A stretch of 46,597 bases of DNA, taken from Nemertoderma westbladi (lineage: Eukaryota; Xenacoelomorpha; Nemertodermatida; Nemertodermatidae). The position numbers and the translations under genes are program-made. The notes beneath the pieces were generated by a model, which was given only the letters and a program-made list of their open reading frames with translations, did no database searches and was not told the DNA's origin. Below, piece by piece: positions 10,163-20,511 of the stretch (position 1 is its first letter; every line of letters begins with the position of its first letter). The stretch is from assembly GCA_032718475.1 (NCBI GenBank), contig JAUCBJ010003188.1, forward strand, positions 1-46,597. The letters run 5' to 3'.

Positions 10163-11185
10163 TTAATTATACCCCATAGTATATGTTGTGTAATTATTTA
10201 TGATATGGCGTTTGAGTGAACAAATACACAACTGCACAAATAATTTGATGCAATGATGACACTTGCATGACCACATAGTAAAATTATTCATTTTAATAAC
10301 CTCAGCTACTGGGCACATGTGCGTTCCTTTTCTACATCGCGGTACCATGGAGATTGCTTCAACTACTTTTATGTCAATCTCATTTGATTTTTTCAACATT
10401 TCAATAAGGTCGTTGTGGAAATGTTTGGTGCATTCGAGGCACTTGGAATTCATGAAGTTGGCAGCTGTTATTGGTGAGACACCCGCCTTTCTGTTTTTGG
10501 AACAACAATTTTTGTCTCCCCGACAACCGGTACTGGTGAACCCGTCAAAGAGAGACTCCGTGTTCATTTCCGCTTGAATGAACTCATTTGGAGGTTCATC
10601 TTTGTATAATAGTGTTGGCATAAAAATATCATCTGGTAAAAATTTACTGTCATTACCACGTTGCTTAGCTGCAGTACTCATACCATTTAATTCGCTTTCG
10701 TGCGACAACTGACGTAAAATTGGTAGAATATGTTTCTGTGGATTTACGTTTGATTTACTTTGCAGCCCTCTTTCTGATGCTTGTTCCTGTTCGACTGTCG
10801 TGACTTCGACCTTTCTCTTAAAGTCCTTAACATCCTGCACAATTATCTCATGTTCTTTGTAGACTTTGTCAAGGGATTCATTGTAGGAAATTTCTAAACG
10901 ATTAATCTTGTGAGCATTTGAACTCCATTCTTCATATCCATTTTTCATTCGATGTAACTTCGCTCTATCTCTCGGATGTGCCAGAGGATTACTCTCTATG
11001 TCCAATGTATTGTAATATGTTAAAACTTCATTTGCTTTATTAAGCCATTCTGAATATATTCTCTGTTGTTTTATCCACCAGTTATGGCTGTCTTTCAGTA
11101 ATTTTTCTAAAATAAGAGCAGCAAACTCATCGTCTCTCTCTTGATTTTGTTCTTCACCTTGAACGATGTCAGAGCATTTATTCAT
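10163..11185 (-). CDS. Protein with novel 11-cysteine C-terminal domain (paralogue A)
   Basis: This is a 340-residue intronless ORF from an ATG at 11185. I do not recognise the family. Residues 20-130 are highly charged and helical, with several Trp/Tyr (NWWIKQQRIYSEW) and probable coiled-coil segments. Residues 140-210 look like a linker. Residues 214-324 form a cysteine-rich domain with Cys at 221, 227, 228, 249, 252, 284, 291, 307, 309, 312 and 320, plus His at 255 and 289. The pattern is C-x5-CC-x20-C-x2-C-x31-C-x6-C-x15-C-x-C-x2-C-x7-C. The CxxC pairs suggest metal binding rather than disulphides, which is inference. No signal peptide or membrane span is evident. The same domain ends paralogue B at 19213-20511. 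It may be a complete retrogene-like gene or a long terminal exon. Confidence 0.75.
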   Translation of the reverse strand: MNKCSDIVQGEEQNQERDDEFAALILEKLLKDSHNWWIKQQRIYSEWLNKANEVLTYYNTLDIESNPLAHPRDRAKLHRMKNGYEEWSSNAHKINRLEISYNESLDKVYKEHEIIVQDVKDFKRKVEVTTVEQEQASERGLQSKSNVNPQKHILPILRQLSHESELNGMSTAAKQRGNDSKFLPDDIFMPTLLYKDEPPNEFIQAEMNTESLFDGFTSTGCRGDKNCCSKNRKAGVSPITAANFMNSKCLECTKHFHNDLIEMLKKSNEIDIKVVEAISMVPRCRKGTHMCPVAEVIKMNNFTMWSCKCHHCIKLFVQLCICSLKRHIINNYTTYTMGYN

Positions 11186-11455
11186 TCCCCCTGCAATTAT
11201 TCTTCAATTATAAATATGAAAATCGATTAGTTGATTATTGTTACGTTTCATCGCTACTATATTAACTAGGTAACTACACTAGGTCATTGTTCATAAACAA
11301 TCAATGTATATTGTTACAGGACGAGTAATATTACTTCCCGAGAGCAATTATTTACTAACACAACGAGTTTTATAAAGTCTTTAAAGTAATGGTAAATCTA
11401 ATTGAATTTATTTTTTGATAAGTTTCCAGAACAAAAATTTGTCTAAAGCCTAAGA
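11186..11455. other. Upstream flank of paralogue A
   Basis: This is AT-rich DNA without an ORF or clear promoter element that I can defend. It would hold the 5' UTR and promoter of the gene ending at 10163 if that gene is single-exon. Confidence 0.35.
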
Positions 11456-11459
11456 TACA

Positions 11460-12760
11460 CCACAGGAGCAGCGAGCGGCCGCGGCGAGTAGCGGCTTTTT
11501 AAAATAGAACACACATTATTTTGGATGATAATACACCAGAAATGGCCGCTACAGCGGTTCTGTCACGTTTAGGAAACTCAAATTCGCGTTTCGGCAACTG
11601 AACAATTACGTTTCACCAACTGCTATAGTTGTGTATCGGCAACTCGTAGTTGCATTTCGGCGAACTCAAGTCGCGTTTCGGTAACTAGATCACATTCCCT
11701 CGTATGTAATGTAACGTGACTGCACTCATTATGTAAGTAAATTATGACAAGTTTAAGTTAGTTATAGTTTTTGCGGCAGAGTTAGTTGTTAACTGTTTGA
11801 GTTAGTTAGTTAATTGTAAATATACCGCATCTGAAGTTGTGGATGTGTACTTTGGAACTGGAGTCTGTCTATCTGAAAGACAAATCCCGTTTACAACTTC
11901 CAAAATCGAGTTTTTAAGTTTCTAATACCAAGTGAAGCGCACCTTTCTGGACGGGGTAGTAACAATTAATAATCAATCAGTAATAATTAATTTCAGTTAC
12001 TATTTTGTTGAATTGGTAATTTTTTTGAAATTTTTTGAATTAATTTTTTTGAATATTTTGTTCAATGTACTACGGCCTTCAGAAATGAAACTGAAACAAA
12101 ACCTAATATATTTTGTTGCTTGTTCAAGGGGTCTAATCCAGGCATACCGGTACAATGATTATTCTTTCAAGAGGATATAGACTTCCACGAAAGGTGTAGT
12201 ATCCCTAACTCTGATTTTATGAATCAGACATAATAACAATAATATACGTTTATTGTTGGTTTGTGTAGGCCTCCGGTAATACTGTAGTCAGTAGTGTTGG
12301 AGTAGGTGTTGGTAAACTAATGTAGAATGATAATGTGAAACGTAATGAGGCAAAGGTAATAAATAATACTGATTCGCTCTACCCTATGTTGATACGATGC
12401 GATGGTGGCGTTGAGATTCCACCTATCTCTATACTGTAAGCTCTATACACTATCCAGTTGTCCTTTGTTTCGAGTTGCCGAAACGCATCTACTGTATCAG
12501 TTGCCGAAACCCATCTATTAGTTTACCTAAGCGCATCTTGTTAACAGTTGCCGAAATGCAACTATGAGTCTCCGAAATGCATCACTCAGTTGCCGAAACG
12601 CGACTATTAGGTGCCGAAAATGAACTCTAACGCTACTATCAGTTGCCGAAACGCGACAACACCGCTACAGCCCATACTGCCCATTTAGAACATACAGTAG
12701 GCCTACATATTTTTTGAGCGTCGAGCAGCGGTGGTGGGCGGCTTGAAGCCTTTCAAAAAA
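11460..12760. mobile_element. Foldback-type element with inverted arrays of ~21-bp subrepeats
   Basis: Two arrays of the same short motif face each other. At 11572-11692 the motif reads GCGTTTCGGCAACT; at 12473-12655 its complement AGTTGCCGAAACGC repeats, with exact 21-bp spacing at 12546, 12567, 12588 and 12609. Outside the arrays GCTACAGCGG (left) and its inverted counterpart (right, near 12661) also match. About 780 bp of AT-rich DNA separates the arms. Inverted arms made of short tandem repeats recall FB/Galileo-type foldback elements. Outer boundaries are approximate and no transposase is visible. Confidence 0.6.
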
Positions 12761-13339
12761 AAACATGAAGGACATGAAGTAAAGGGAAGGACTGGTGTCT
12801 ATATTGTGTTTATTTTTGCTATTATACAAACAACTTCAGAGCCGTTATAAATTTTATACATGTAGGCGTACCCGGGGTCCATGGCACTGGTGTGTATTTT
12901 TAGCAAAACCCCAGGATGATTACCAGGAATGGATCTATTTTATTAGGCGCTTTTTCTAATTGATTCTAGCTACAGTAGTGCAGTATAATACGTAATATTA
13001 CAGTACTGTAGCTAGCTAATTGCAAATAATGGCGGGGTTGTAAGCAGAACCCAGCCCTGCGATCGTGTCTCTCTGCAGTAGGTAAAATATGTATTGTGGA
13101 AAAAGTAGGCCTTTTACTTTGAGAAAAAGATGCTTTTATGATTTCAAGGAAATGCGGATTATAAATAAATAATACTTTTTATACTAATATTTTTTATCCG
13201 AGTTTTTAATCAGCATTTACGAGAAATATTAAAAGCATATTCCAGAATTTAGTCAAATAATCAAACCAAAAAAATATATACTAAGGTTCTAGAACATTCA
13301 CCAAATATCAAAAAATAACCCAAAAGCACAAAAAATATA
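12761..13339. other. AT-rich non-coding stretch
   Basis: No gene or clear repeat is visible apart from short palindromic TACAGTACTGTA words near 12990-13010 and a TTCTAGAA word at 13287. Confidence 0.4.
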
Positions 13340-14222
13340 CAGGGTGTCCCGCAAAAATTGATTCGATTTCATTTTTTAATAATTTATCTTCTTTAATAAT
13401 TAATAATATCTTCTGAAAGCCAGTATCCTAACTTAGATGTTGGTTTAAGTTTCGATTAATTTGGTTGTCATGGAAACTCAGTACACGCGTATTTGTATTT
13501 CATAATGATATTGCCCGTAGTTCATAAGTTTACAACAAATTGTTAACTGCTGTGAAAGAAATTTATGAATGATACTTATTTAAAGCAATAAATAATTTAA
13601 TCTAACATTAGTAAGTGAGATAAATAAATTCAGCATTCAAGCAGAAAAAGACAGCAAGGGAAATCCGGAGCAAGGAAGTTTTTTTTCAACAATTTTTGCA
13701 TTACATAACTTTCGCCGCCCAGAACCCGTCTTACGAAGTAAAGTTTTCTCACTTTCAAACTTCTTAATTAAACGTGAAATGTCAATGTTAGTTGGTAGGG
13801 ACTCGCACACCTGAATATTCGTGGTTAAACTTCATTGAAGTCAATTTAAAAGAGCTTGTCTGATAGTAAGTTCTGACAATAAAAACTTTTTGGTCTCCAG
13901 TAAACATGTTTAGAACATTGTACGCCTATCACTAGTAAACACATCGTATAAATGAATTAAACAACGTAATCTCCATAGCAACTACAGTACATGTTATTAC
14001 AAGTTGACGAATTATGGAACCTAAAAACTTCTTATAAGGGAAAACTGTGGGTAAATATAAATACATTTACTGAGTTTCCATGAGAACCAAAATTATCGAA
14101 AATTAAACCAACATCTAAGTCAGGATACTGGCTTTCAGAAGATACCAAGAAATCGCATTTTCATCCGCATTTCAGCGAGTCATTAAAAATTGAAATCGTA
14201 TCAAATTTTGCGGGACACCCTG
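13340..14222. mobile_element. Non-autonomous DNA transposon with long terminal inverted repeats and TA target duplication
   Basis: The left end reads TA then CAGGGTGTCCCGCAAAA, and the right end is its inverse followed by TA (14223-14224). Similarity between the arms continues inward for at least 180 bp, including GCCAGTATCC.GACTTAGATG and CATGG(A)AACTCAGTA segments. The 883-bp element has no ORF for a transposase. TA flanks and CAGGGTGTCCC termini fit the Tc1/mariner-like class in the broad sense. Confidence 0.8.
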
Positions 14223-14392
14223 TATATTCGAATATGGTCGAAAGGCCATTCGTAATACAAGGGCTGCTCATAACATTCTAGAATACCTCGATCAGCTGAT
14301 ACTACAAGTCATACTTTTTGGCATATTATTATTGTTACATTATGCCAACTTATCAGCGTTCTGGTGAATTAGTCGTAACTCTATAAGGTACC

Positions 14393-14432
14393 ACTTTGCA
14401 GCGTTGCGGCCTAGGACGGAACGCTGCAAAGT
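14393..14432. repeat. Perfect 13-bp hairpin
   Basis: ACTTTGCAGCGTT at 14393-14405 is exactly inverted at 14420-14432, around a 14-nt loop that contains CCTAGG. It may be a tiny palindromic element or the core of a decayed one; no flanking gene suggests a terminator role. Confidence 0.6.
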
Positions 14433-15153
14433 AATCAATAACCTGGAAACAACTTCAATTACCGTATTCCAGAATGTATTATTTTCATTTATGTTAATGC
14501 GAGCTGCTTAATTATCCAGTTTGCAGTGCAGTGACGAGACTAGCTACAACTGTATGTAAATAATTGTTTATACTGTACAGCAGTACAGTATACTGTATTC
14601 CATTATGTCGAAATGTCCGATAGAAGACACTAGAGAAAATGACCAAAGAAAATGGCGACAGTATTCAGTAAAACTGAACGGACATTAACAGTGACTAAGT
14701 TTGCTTCAGTCGACAAAAGTCAAGATGGATTAGCGATTTATCACATCCATGCAGGAGATAACTTCCAATAAACTTTAATTAGATATAAATGTAATAACTA
14801 TAATACTGTGTATATTCTGTAGTATAAAATGAGTTTAATAATGTGGTATTATATAATAATAATAGTAGTTTTTAGTAGATGCTCTGACGAGAGATCAGCT
14901 ACAGTAGATGCTCTTGATATACACCAGAGAAAAATAATTCGAGGTCTGCTTCATTTGGGAACATACGTTACTACAGTAATCGCGCAGTTTCTTTCCTACT
15001 CGATACCAGACCATAATATAATCTCTACGGATTAATTTATATCATGCATTAGCTCACTGCAACGTGCTGCTGCCTGTCCGAATAACACGTTTAATGAACT
15101 TCTATGTTTGGCTTTGATGAGACAATGCAGTTCTGACAGATATAATGGGCTTG

Positions 15154-15663
15154 TAAAAGGTCTGTAGCATGCAAGCTTTTCTTGTAAACGTATGATTCGT
15201 GGTGTCTCGATTTGGTCTAATGTTTTTCCATATGAAATATGGATGGATATGAAAGGTTTGTGGTCTACAATGAGCTTAAAATGAACCCGATGAAGAAATA
15301 ATTTGCTCTTGTGAGTGGCCCATCCTACGCCAAGAAGTTATATTACAGTAGCTGAGTATCTCGATTCAGTTGTCGTCAATGTTCTAGAACCGCACTGCAG
15401 TAACTTCCATATACCTGCTTGGTCTTGTTGCCATAATGAAAATCCTAGACATTTTGATTGTGCTGCATCGGTTTCTAACAGTAGTGGAGCGTCGGGTATA
15501 AAGTTAGTGAGTACTCTCGGGGACATAAGGATCTCTATTATTGATTTAAAAGCCTTTCTTTGGTCTGCTTCCAATATAAACCAAGACTTATGCGAGATTA
15601 GAGCCATGAGAGGTTCTGCTGAGCTGAGTCATTCCAGCCAAAATCGACAAATGTCGGTGGCAC
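15154..15663 (-). pseudogene. Ty3/gypsy reverse transcriptase-RNase H fragment, dead
   Basis: Read on the minus strand, one frame gives the tail of a gypsy RT followed by RNase H: AFKSIIEILMSP, LLLETDAAQSKCLGFSL, GSRTLTTTESRYSATVI, then LLGVGWATHKSKLFLH, VDHKPF and TPRIIRLQEKL. These are the usual successive blocks of the gypsy RT_RNaseH domain, including the DA(S) and VDHKP motifs. The frame carries a TGA at 15629-15631 and a TAA at 15338-15340, each where a conserved residue is expected. The protease, early RT and integrase are absent. Below about 15154 the similarity is lost. Confidence 0.85.
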
Positions 15664-15719
15664 TATCTCTGAGATTTGGTTCAAAATTATTTTATATGTT
15701 GCAAATAATGTTAATATAA

Positions 15720-17107
15720 ATCGCTGAAAATTTTAGTTGATTTTAATTATTAGATCAGAAGTTATGGCTGGTCAAAGTTGGCAATTCCAGAAATTCAGTC
15801 CAAATTAAATTCAAATTATTTATGGTCTACATGCCGGGACATTGCTAAAAACAAGTTTATAGGAAACATGGATAGCATTTTAATAGTATACAATGAATTA
15901 TGACTTGCCCAATTTGTAGACCAAGAAGTAAAGCACTTTGAATTTGGTAAAAAATTAGTGAAAATTTCAAAATAAGACAAATTTAAAACCTTAATTTAAA
16001 CAGCCCACATCAAAATAAAATAAAAACAATGAAGTTTGAATTTATAATTTAACGTGTCATTTGTACTTCTAGTCTGTTATTTTTTCTAAAACAGAAAAAA
16101 ATGTTGTCGCTAGTTCAGTTTAAAAAGTACGAAATCATAGCGAAACTTACAAAAATTAAAAATGGTCTACAAAATATTTAAGCGTTGAAAAACTCAAAAC
16201 TAACTCCTTATACAAATATAAATTAATCCTGAAAATTTGAAGTTTGGCCCATTATTAGTTCTTTTGTAATTTAAGAATTAATTTTAGCAGAAACTAACCG
16301 AATTTAATCTCTTAAGATATCTTTGTAAGACTTGTGGTTTGTCGGCATGTTGCAGCTCAAAGGTATCTGGGCTAGTGATTGGCAGGGACTAACAACAGCG
16401 GGATGCCTATAGGGTAGGTAGTAGAGCTGCCGTCTCTCTCTCTATGCAGAGTAGGCCAACTCAAGTAATATGGGTGAATGGTTGTATGGCTTGCATCAAT
16501 GGGACATAGACCAAGTCGTGGTTTAGCTTAGTCAAGCTTACATGTTTGTAACTTTATTTCGGAAATTTATTTACAGTTAATAAACAATTTAGAATAAAGA
16601 CTATTATAAGAAGAATTAATACATACTAAATTAACTTTGGAAACATATACTCATATGTAACACAGCATTATTACAGTTCAATAAATTTTGGTATACAAAC
16701 AGACACGTTGTGGGTACCAGTAGTCCCGCTAATATACACTGAGGAGATCGAAGTAACGCAAATGTTAAAAATCCGAGTACTGTAGTTACAGAATTACAGT
16801 ATGTCAATAAGAAAAAGTAGTGCAGTCATTGTGATAATATTAATTGCTGGTTGATTATTTTGAAATTAAATTATACCAATGTAATAATGCAATGTAATAC
16901 TTGTGTAATATTTTGTATTAATATTTAATAAATAATTAGTACCTCAAGATCTCAGAGCCATAACTTTGTGAATGAAGAGTGACAGATTCAAGAGTTCTGG
17001 CGTGAAGGCCTGAAATTGTTGGATAAGGCCACAGAGTGACCTCACATCAGTAGTTGACTTGGGCTCTGGGAAGTTTCTGAGTGCACTTGTTAGGGAAGGG
17101 TTACTGT
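15720..17107. other. AT-rich non-coding stretch
   Basis: No ORF, tandem repeat or convincing inverted repeat was seen here, only A/T-rich text with a less AT-rich patch near 16340-16530. Confidence 0.4.
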
Positions 17108-17919
17108 AACACTATAACCATTTTGGTTGACAACATATAAAAAATTTTTTTTTTTTTTCTACAAATCTTAATGAGATTGCATGAAATTTGAAACAGAGAT
17201 AGTTTTAACTCCCTCCTCCTTGCTGGGTGAGCCAAAATTTTTATTTTTGCTTTCATTCTTTAGCTACAAGCGTTTGAAATAGGTGTCTCCGTCGGTATTG
17301 CGCCATTTAAACCGCAGTTATTCTTCAAACTTATAGCGATTTGTTGATATTGACCGACAGCGGGCCATGAAAGGATTCCAAATATGATCACAATCTGAAT
17401 TTGGCCGTAAAATAGCTGAGATATGAGCGTTCAAATGTCGCATGATTTAGCATCTGCGCGAGGCTATTTTATTCTATTTAATTAATAATCCATATTCTAG
17501 AACACTTAGTTTATGTACGAATAGCTATGCAATAGTATGAATACAGAGTGATTGCATTGTTGCCCAGCTACGTATGGGATAAACAACATGTTCTAGAATA
17601 TGGTGTATTTTTTTAATATAATAAAATAGCCTTGCGCAGGTGTAATACCATGTAACTTTAGAACGCCCAAACAATTCGCTATATGGTTGAAGAATAACTG
17701 CGGTGTAAGTGGTATAATACCGACGGAGACACCTTTTTCAAACGCTTGTAGCTAAAGAATGAAAGCAAAATTAAAATTCTAGCTCACCCAGCAAGGAGGA
17801 GGGAGTTGAAACTATCTCTGTTTCAAATTCCATGCAATCTCATTAAGATTTGTAGAAAATTTGGGGGGGGGGGGCAGGTACCTGAATAACGAAACTACTG
17901 TATATTCCAGGACATGGTG
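17108..17919. mobile_element. Foldback element with homopolymer ends and TTCTAGAA turn
   Basis: The left arm (about 17159-17515) and right arm (about 17581-17862) are inverted copies; for example CTACAAATCTTAATGAGATT is inverted at 17835-17854. The left arm carries roughly 80-100 extra bases near 17345-17440 with no partner. The loop is only about 65 nt and is bordered by TTCTAGAA on both sides (17495 and 17591). A T tract marks the left shoulder, a run of 12 G the right (17863-17874), and the right end reads CCAGGACATGGTG-TA. No coding capacity is present. Outer limits are approximate. Confidence 0.75.
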
Positions 17920-18199
17920 TATAAATGAAATTACATTGTTATGTATTTAATAAATTGAGTAATAAATAATGTCTTTCTGTGGATGCAAAATAATGCAACA
18001 TTTGAAGGCCTATCTGAGCTATTTCGCAAAGCAAATGGGCCTACATACGGTATGTTTTTTGCATATTTGAATTATCTTTCATTTTCTTTTTTTTGACTTG
18101 TTTTATCTTTTTTTTCTCCTTTGAGTTATCTTTTCAACGGTGCCAATCACTATAGGTTAACCTTATTAGTACTGGGCTATAAAAAGTTGTACAAATACA

Positions 18200-18219
18200 G
18201 GGGGGGGGGGGGGGGGGGG
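18200..18219. repeat. Run of 20 G
   Basis: This is the longest G homopolymer in the window. It sits in AT-rich DNA, not in a recognisable foldback element. Confidence 0.9.
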
Positions 18220-18728
18220 AGTTGGGATTTTTATATTTAAAATATATAAATTTTAATGATAAAATCTGATTTTTTGTTTGTACGTAGATTGTATGTACTT
18301 TATGTTGTTGTTTTTTGTATGTACTAGTCTGAATCAAAACAAAAAAATATACTGGTTTGGTTATTTTGCAGCACCAAAATTTCAAGTTGTGAACAATTTT
18401 CAAAAAAATTTAAAGTTACACTTTTCAGCTAATCATTTTTCAAAAAATGTTTTTTGGGACGCTGAATCCATTGGAATATATTTAAAAATAATCTGATTAC
18501 TATAAATGGCTGTTTTAGTCCTTTACGTAGGCAATAAATGCTGAAAAACAAGTAACGAGCACTTTTCAATTTGAACAGAAACATTTTAATTACAGTAGAT
18601 TACTGTAGACGACGCTATAAATTCACATTTTCAACTTTTCTGGGGCGTTGAATCTAATGGAATACATTTCTAATTTTCTAGATCATTGTTACTCGTAATT
18701 TCTGCGTAGGCCTAATATCAATGGCACA

Positions 18729-18754
18729 TTTTGGTGCTATTTATAGCACCAAAA
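18729..18754. repeat. Perfect 11-bp inverted repeat with 4-nt loop
   Basis: TTTTGGTGCTA is inverted exactly after TTTA. It lies at the start of a two-unit direct repeat. Confidence 0.6.
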
Positions 18755-18756
18755 AG

Positions 18757-18930
18757 TACAAGTTTGAGATGGCCAGTGCTGTTTTTATTGATTCCATCGG
18801 ATTCAGGACCCTCATAGACCCGTATAAATGCATATATTTGATACAAGTTTGCTACAAGTTTGAGATGTCTAGTTAGATAATTATCGATTCCATTGAATTC
18901 AGAACCCTCATAAAACTCTAAAGTCAATTG
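18757..18930. repeat. Two-unit ~96-bp direct repeat
   Basis: TACAAGTTTGAGATG followed about 30 bp later by GATTCCAT.G(G/A)ATTCAG and ACCCTCATA occurs at 18757 and again at 18853. Related GAATCCATTGGAAT words at 18464, 18650 and 19005 suggest a longer, more decayed array. Confidence 0.6.
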
Positions 18931-19212
18931 AATGGATTTTCAAAACTCCGTGCTGGTACGAAATTTCGCACACAGCAACGAAAAATACAAGTTTATTTGA
19001 TATGAATTCCATCTAATTGCAAACACCAAAAAATCGGTGTAACGATATAGATTGGAGGAGAATAAAGATGAGTTTGAGTATTAGATAACAATTATTTACA
19101 AATTATTTAATATTAGTTAAACGGGCGATGTACCGAAATGAAGATGTTGCAGGACATGGTAGATGATATGTTTATCGAAACTACATAAAAAAATAATTCA
19201 ATTTCTAAACGT

Positions 19213-20511
19213 TCATTTGAGTTGCATAATGCACAAACCCACGAAGGTTTTCGTGCAATTGTGACACTTGCAAAGATGCAAAGTTTTAGTATTAATTGTA
19301 ATAACTTGTGCGGAATTGCACATATGTTTTCCTTTGCACCGCGGTTGGATGGACATATTTTCAAACACGGTCGCTCCTAAGAATTTAATAAGATCGTAGT
19401 AGAAATGTTTGGTGCACTCGTGGCACTTGGAATTCATGAAGTTGGCGGCTGTTATTGGTGAGACACCCGCCTTTCTGTTTTTGGAACAACAATTCTTGTC
19501 TCCCCGACAACCGGTACTGGTGAACCCGTCCAGCACAGACTCCTCCCGATCCTTCGCCGACTCGGGGGCCTGATCGATCTCCTCGGTAACTACGGCAATG
19601 AGTTCGTTAGGCTCGTCGTTCCGAGAGCGACGACGTCTAACTGACTCCCGTCGTCTTACCAATGATACTTCACCCCCATCGGTTTCCGTGTTTTGTTTCC
19701 CGCGTCGTAGTTTAACCGATCGCCGTCTCACGTTACTTTCCGCGATTTCCTCCCCGTATTGGTTGGAAGTCTCCAACGTATTAGCCAACTCATCGTCTTC
19801 CGTAATTACAGTTATTCCCGAATCAACCGTCGAAGATTCTTGGCACATTCTACCATCATCAAAGGCGTACGAATGCGATGTTCCGCAACTGCTATTCCCG
19901 TTTTGCCCGTAACTAAGCAACGAAGACGCTACCGAAGTCTGGCTTTGCTGTTGTTTGATAGGCGGAAAGAGAACTTCAGCAGTACATGACATAGATCTAG
20001 CTGATTTTGGATGTTTTTCTAATACAAGAGAGGAACGTCTAGAGTTTGGCACTGAATTGGCATTTCCATCCCTTTCAATATTGTTCTCAAATTCCGAGTA
20101 AGTTAAACTAGTTTCCCGCCATAAAGCCTTGTAATCGACTTCCTTTTCAGAAGTTATTGGGGTGGCTGTTGTGTACAGTAGATTGTTAGCTTGGGGCTCG
20201 TTAACACAATTATCTGACGGTTTACTAGGCCTACTAACTTCTGATATGAAATCGGTTTCCACTCCACTGGTATCTGGATGTAGGTCCTCACATAATGTGG
20301 GACTATCTCTCGGTACATTAGTTTCAGTTTCGTCTTCTACGTTACTGTGGTGAATGTCTTCTTCAGTTCTTTCATTCTTCGGTTCTTCTTCGGTTTCGTG
20401 TTCGATAATAACGTTGTCCTCTGCTATCTGAAACTGTAGTATGTTTCCAAAAGGCCAAGTAATAATACGCCACGCGCATGTAATGTAGTCCGAAATTATG
20501 TTGAGTATCAT
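19213..20511 (-). CDS. Protein with novel 11-cysteine C-terminal domain (paralogue B)
   Basis: The ORF is 432 codons from the ATG at 20511. The open frame extends 15 codons upstream only to a TTG, so I prefer 20511. The first ~28 residues are hydrophobic (ILNIISDYITCAWRIITWPF) and could be an amphipathic or membrane-binding helix. Residues 35-255 are acidic, Ser/Thr-rich and probably disordered. A strongly basic stretch at about 261-297 (RRRSVKLRRG, RRRESVRRRRS) could be a nuclear signal. Residues 328-432 repeat the cysteine domain of paralogue A, with Cys at 335, 341, 342, 363, 366, 392, 398, 414, 416, 419 and 427 at nearly the same spacing. Outside that domain A and B share nothing obvious. 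The protein ends right after the domain. Function is unknown; a regulatory protein with a metal-binding C-terminus is a guess. Confidence 0.75.
   Translation of the reverse strand: MILNIISDYITCAWRIITWPFGNILQFQIAEDNVIIEHETEEEPKNERTEEDIHHSNVEDETETNVPRDSPTLCEDLHPDTSGVETDFISEVSRPSKPSDNCVNEPQANNLLYTTATPITSEKEVDYKALWRETSLTYSEFENNIERDGNANSVPNSRRSSLVLEKHPKSARSMSCTAEVLFPPIKQQQSQTSVASSLLSYGQNGNSSCGTSHSYAFDDGRMCQESSTVDSGITVITEDDELANTLETSNQYGEEIAESNVRRRSVKLRRGKQNTETDGGEVSLVRRRESVRRRRSRNDEPNELIAVVTEEIDQAPESAKDREESVLDGFTSTGCRGDKNCCSKNRKAGVSPITAANFMNSKCHECTKHFYYDLIKFLGATVFENMSIQPRCKGKHMCNSAQVITINTKTLHLCKCHNCTKTFVGLCIMQLK

Noticed and set aside
15315-15719. 134-codon plus-strand ORF
   Set aside because: It overlaps the gypsy RNase H fragment in antisense and has no protein-like features of its own.
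18134-18403. Minus-strand ORF with a proline run
   Set aside because: The prolines come from the 20-G homopolymer; the rest looks like random AT-rich translation.
18278-18496. Plus-strand ORF of 72 codons
   Set aside because: Hydrophobic and low-complexity from AT-rich DNA, with no supporting motif.
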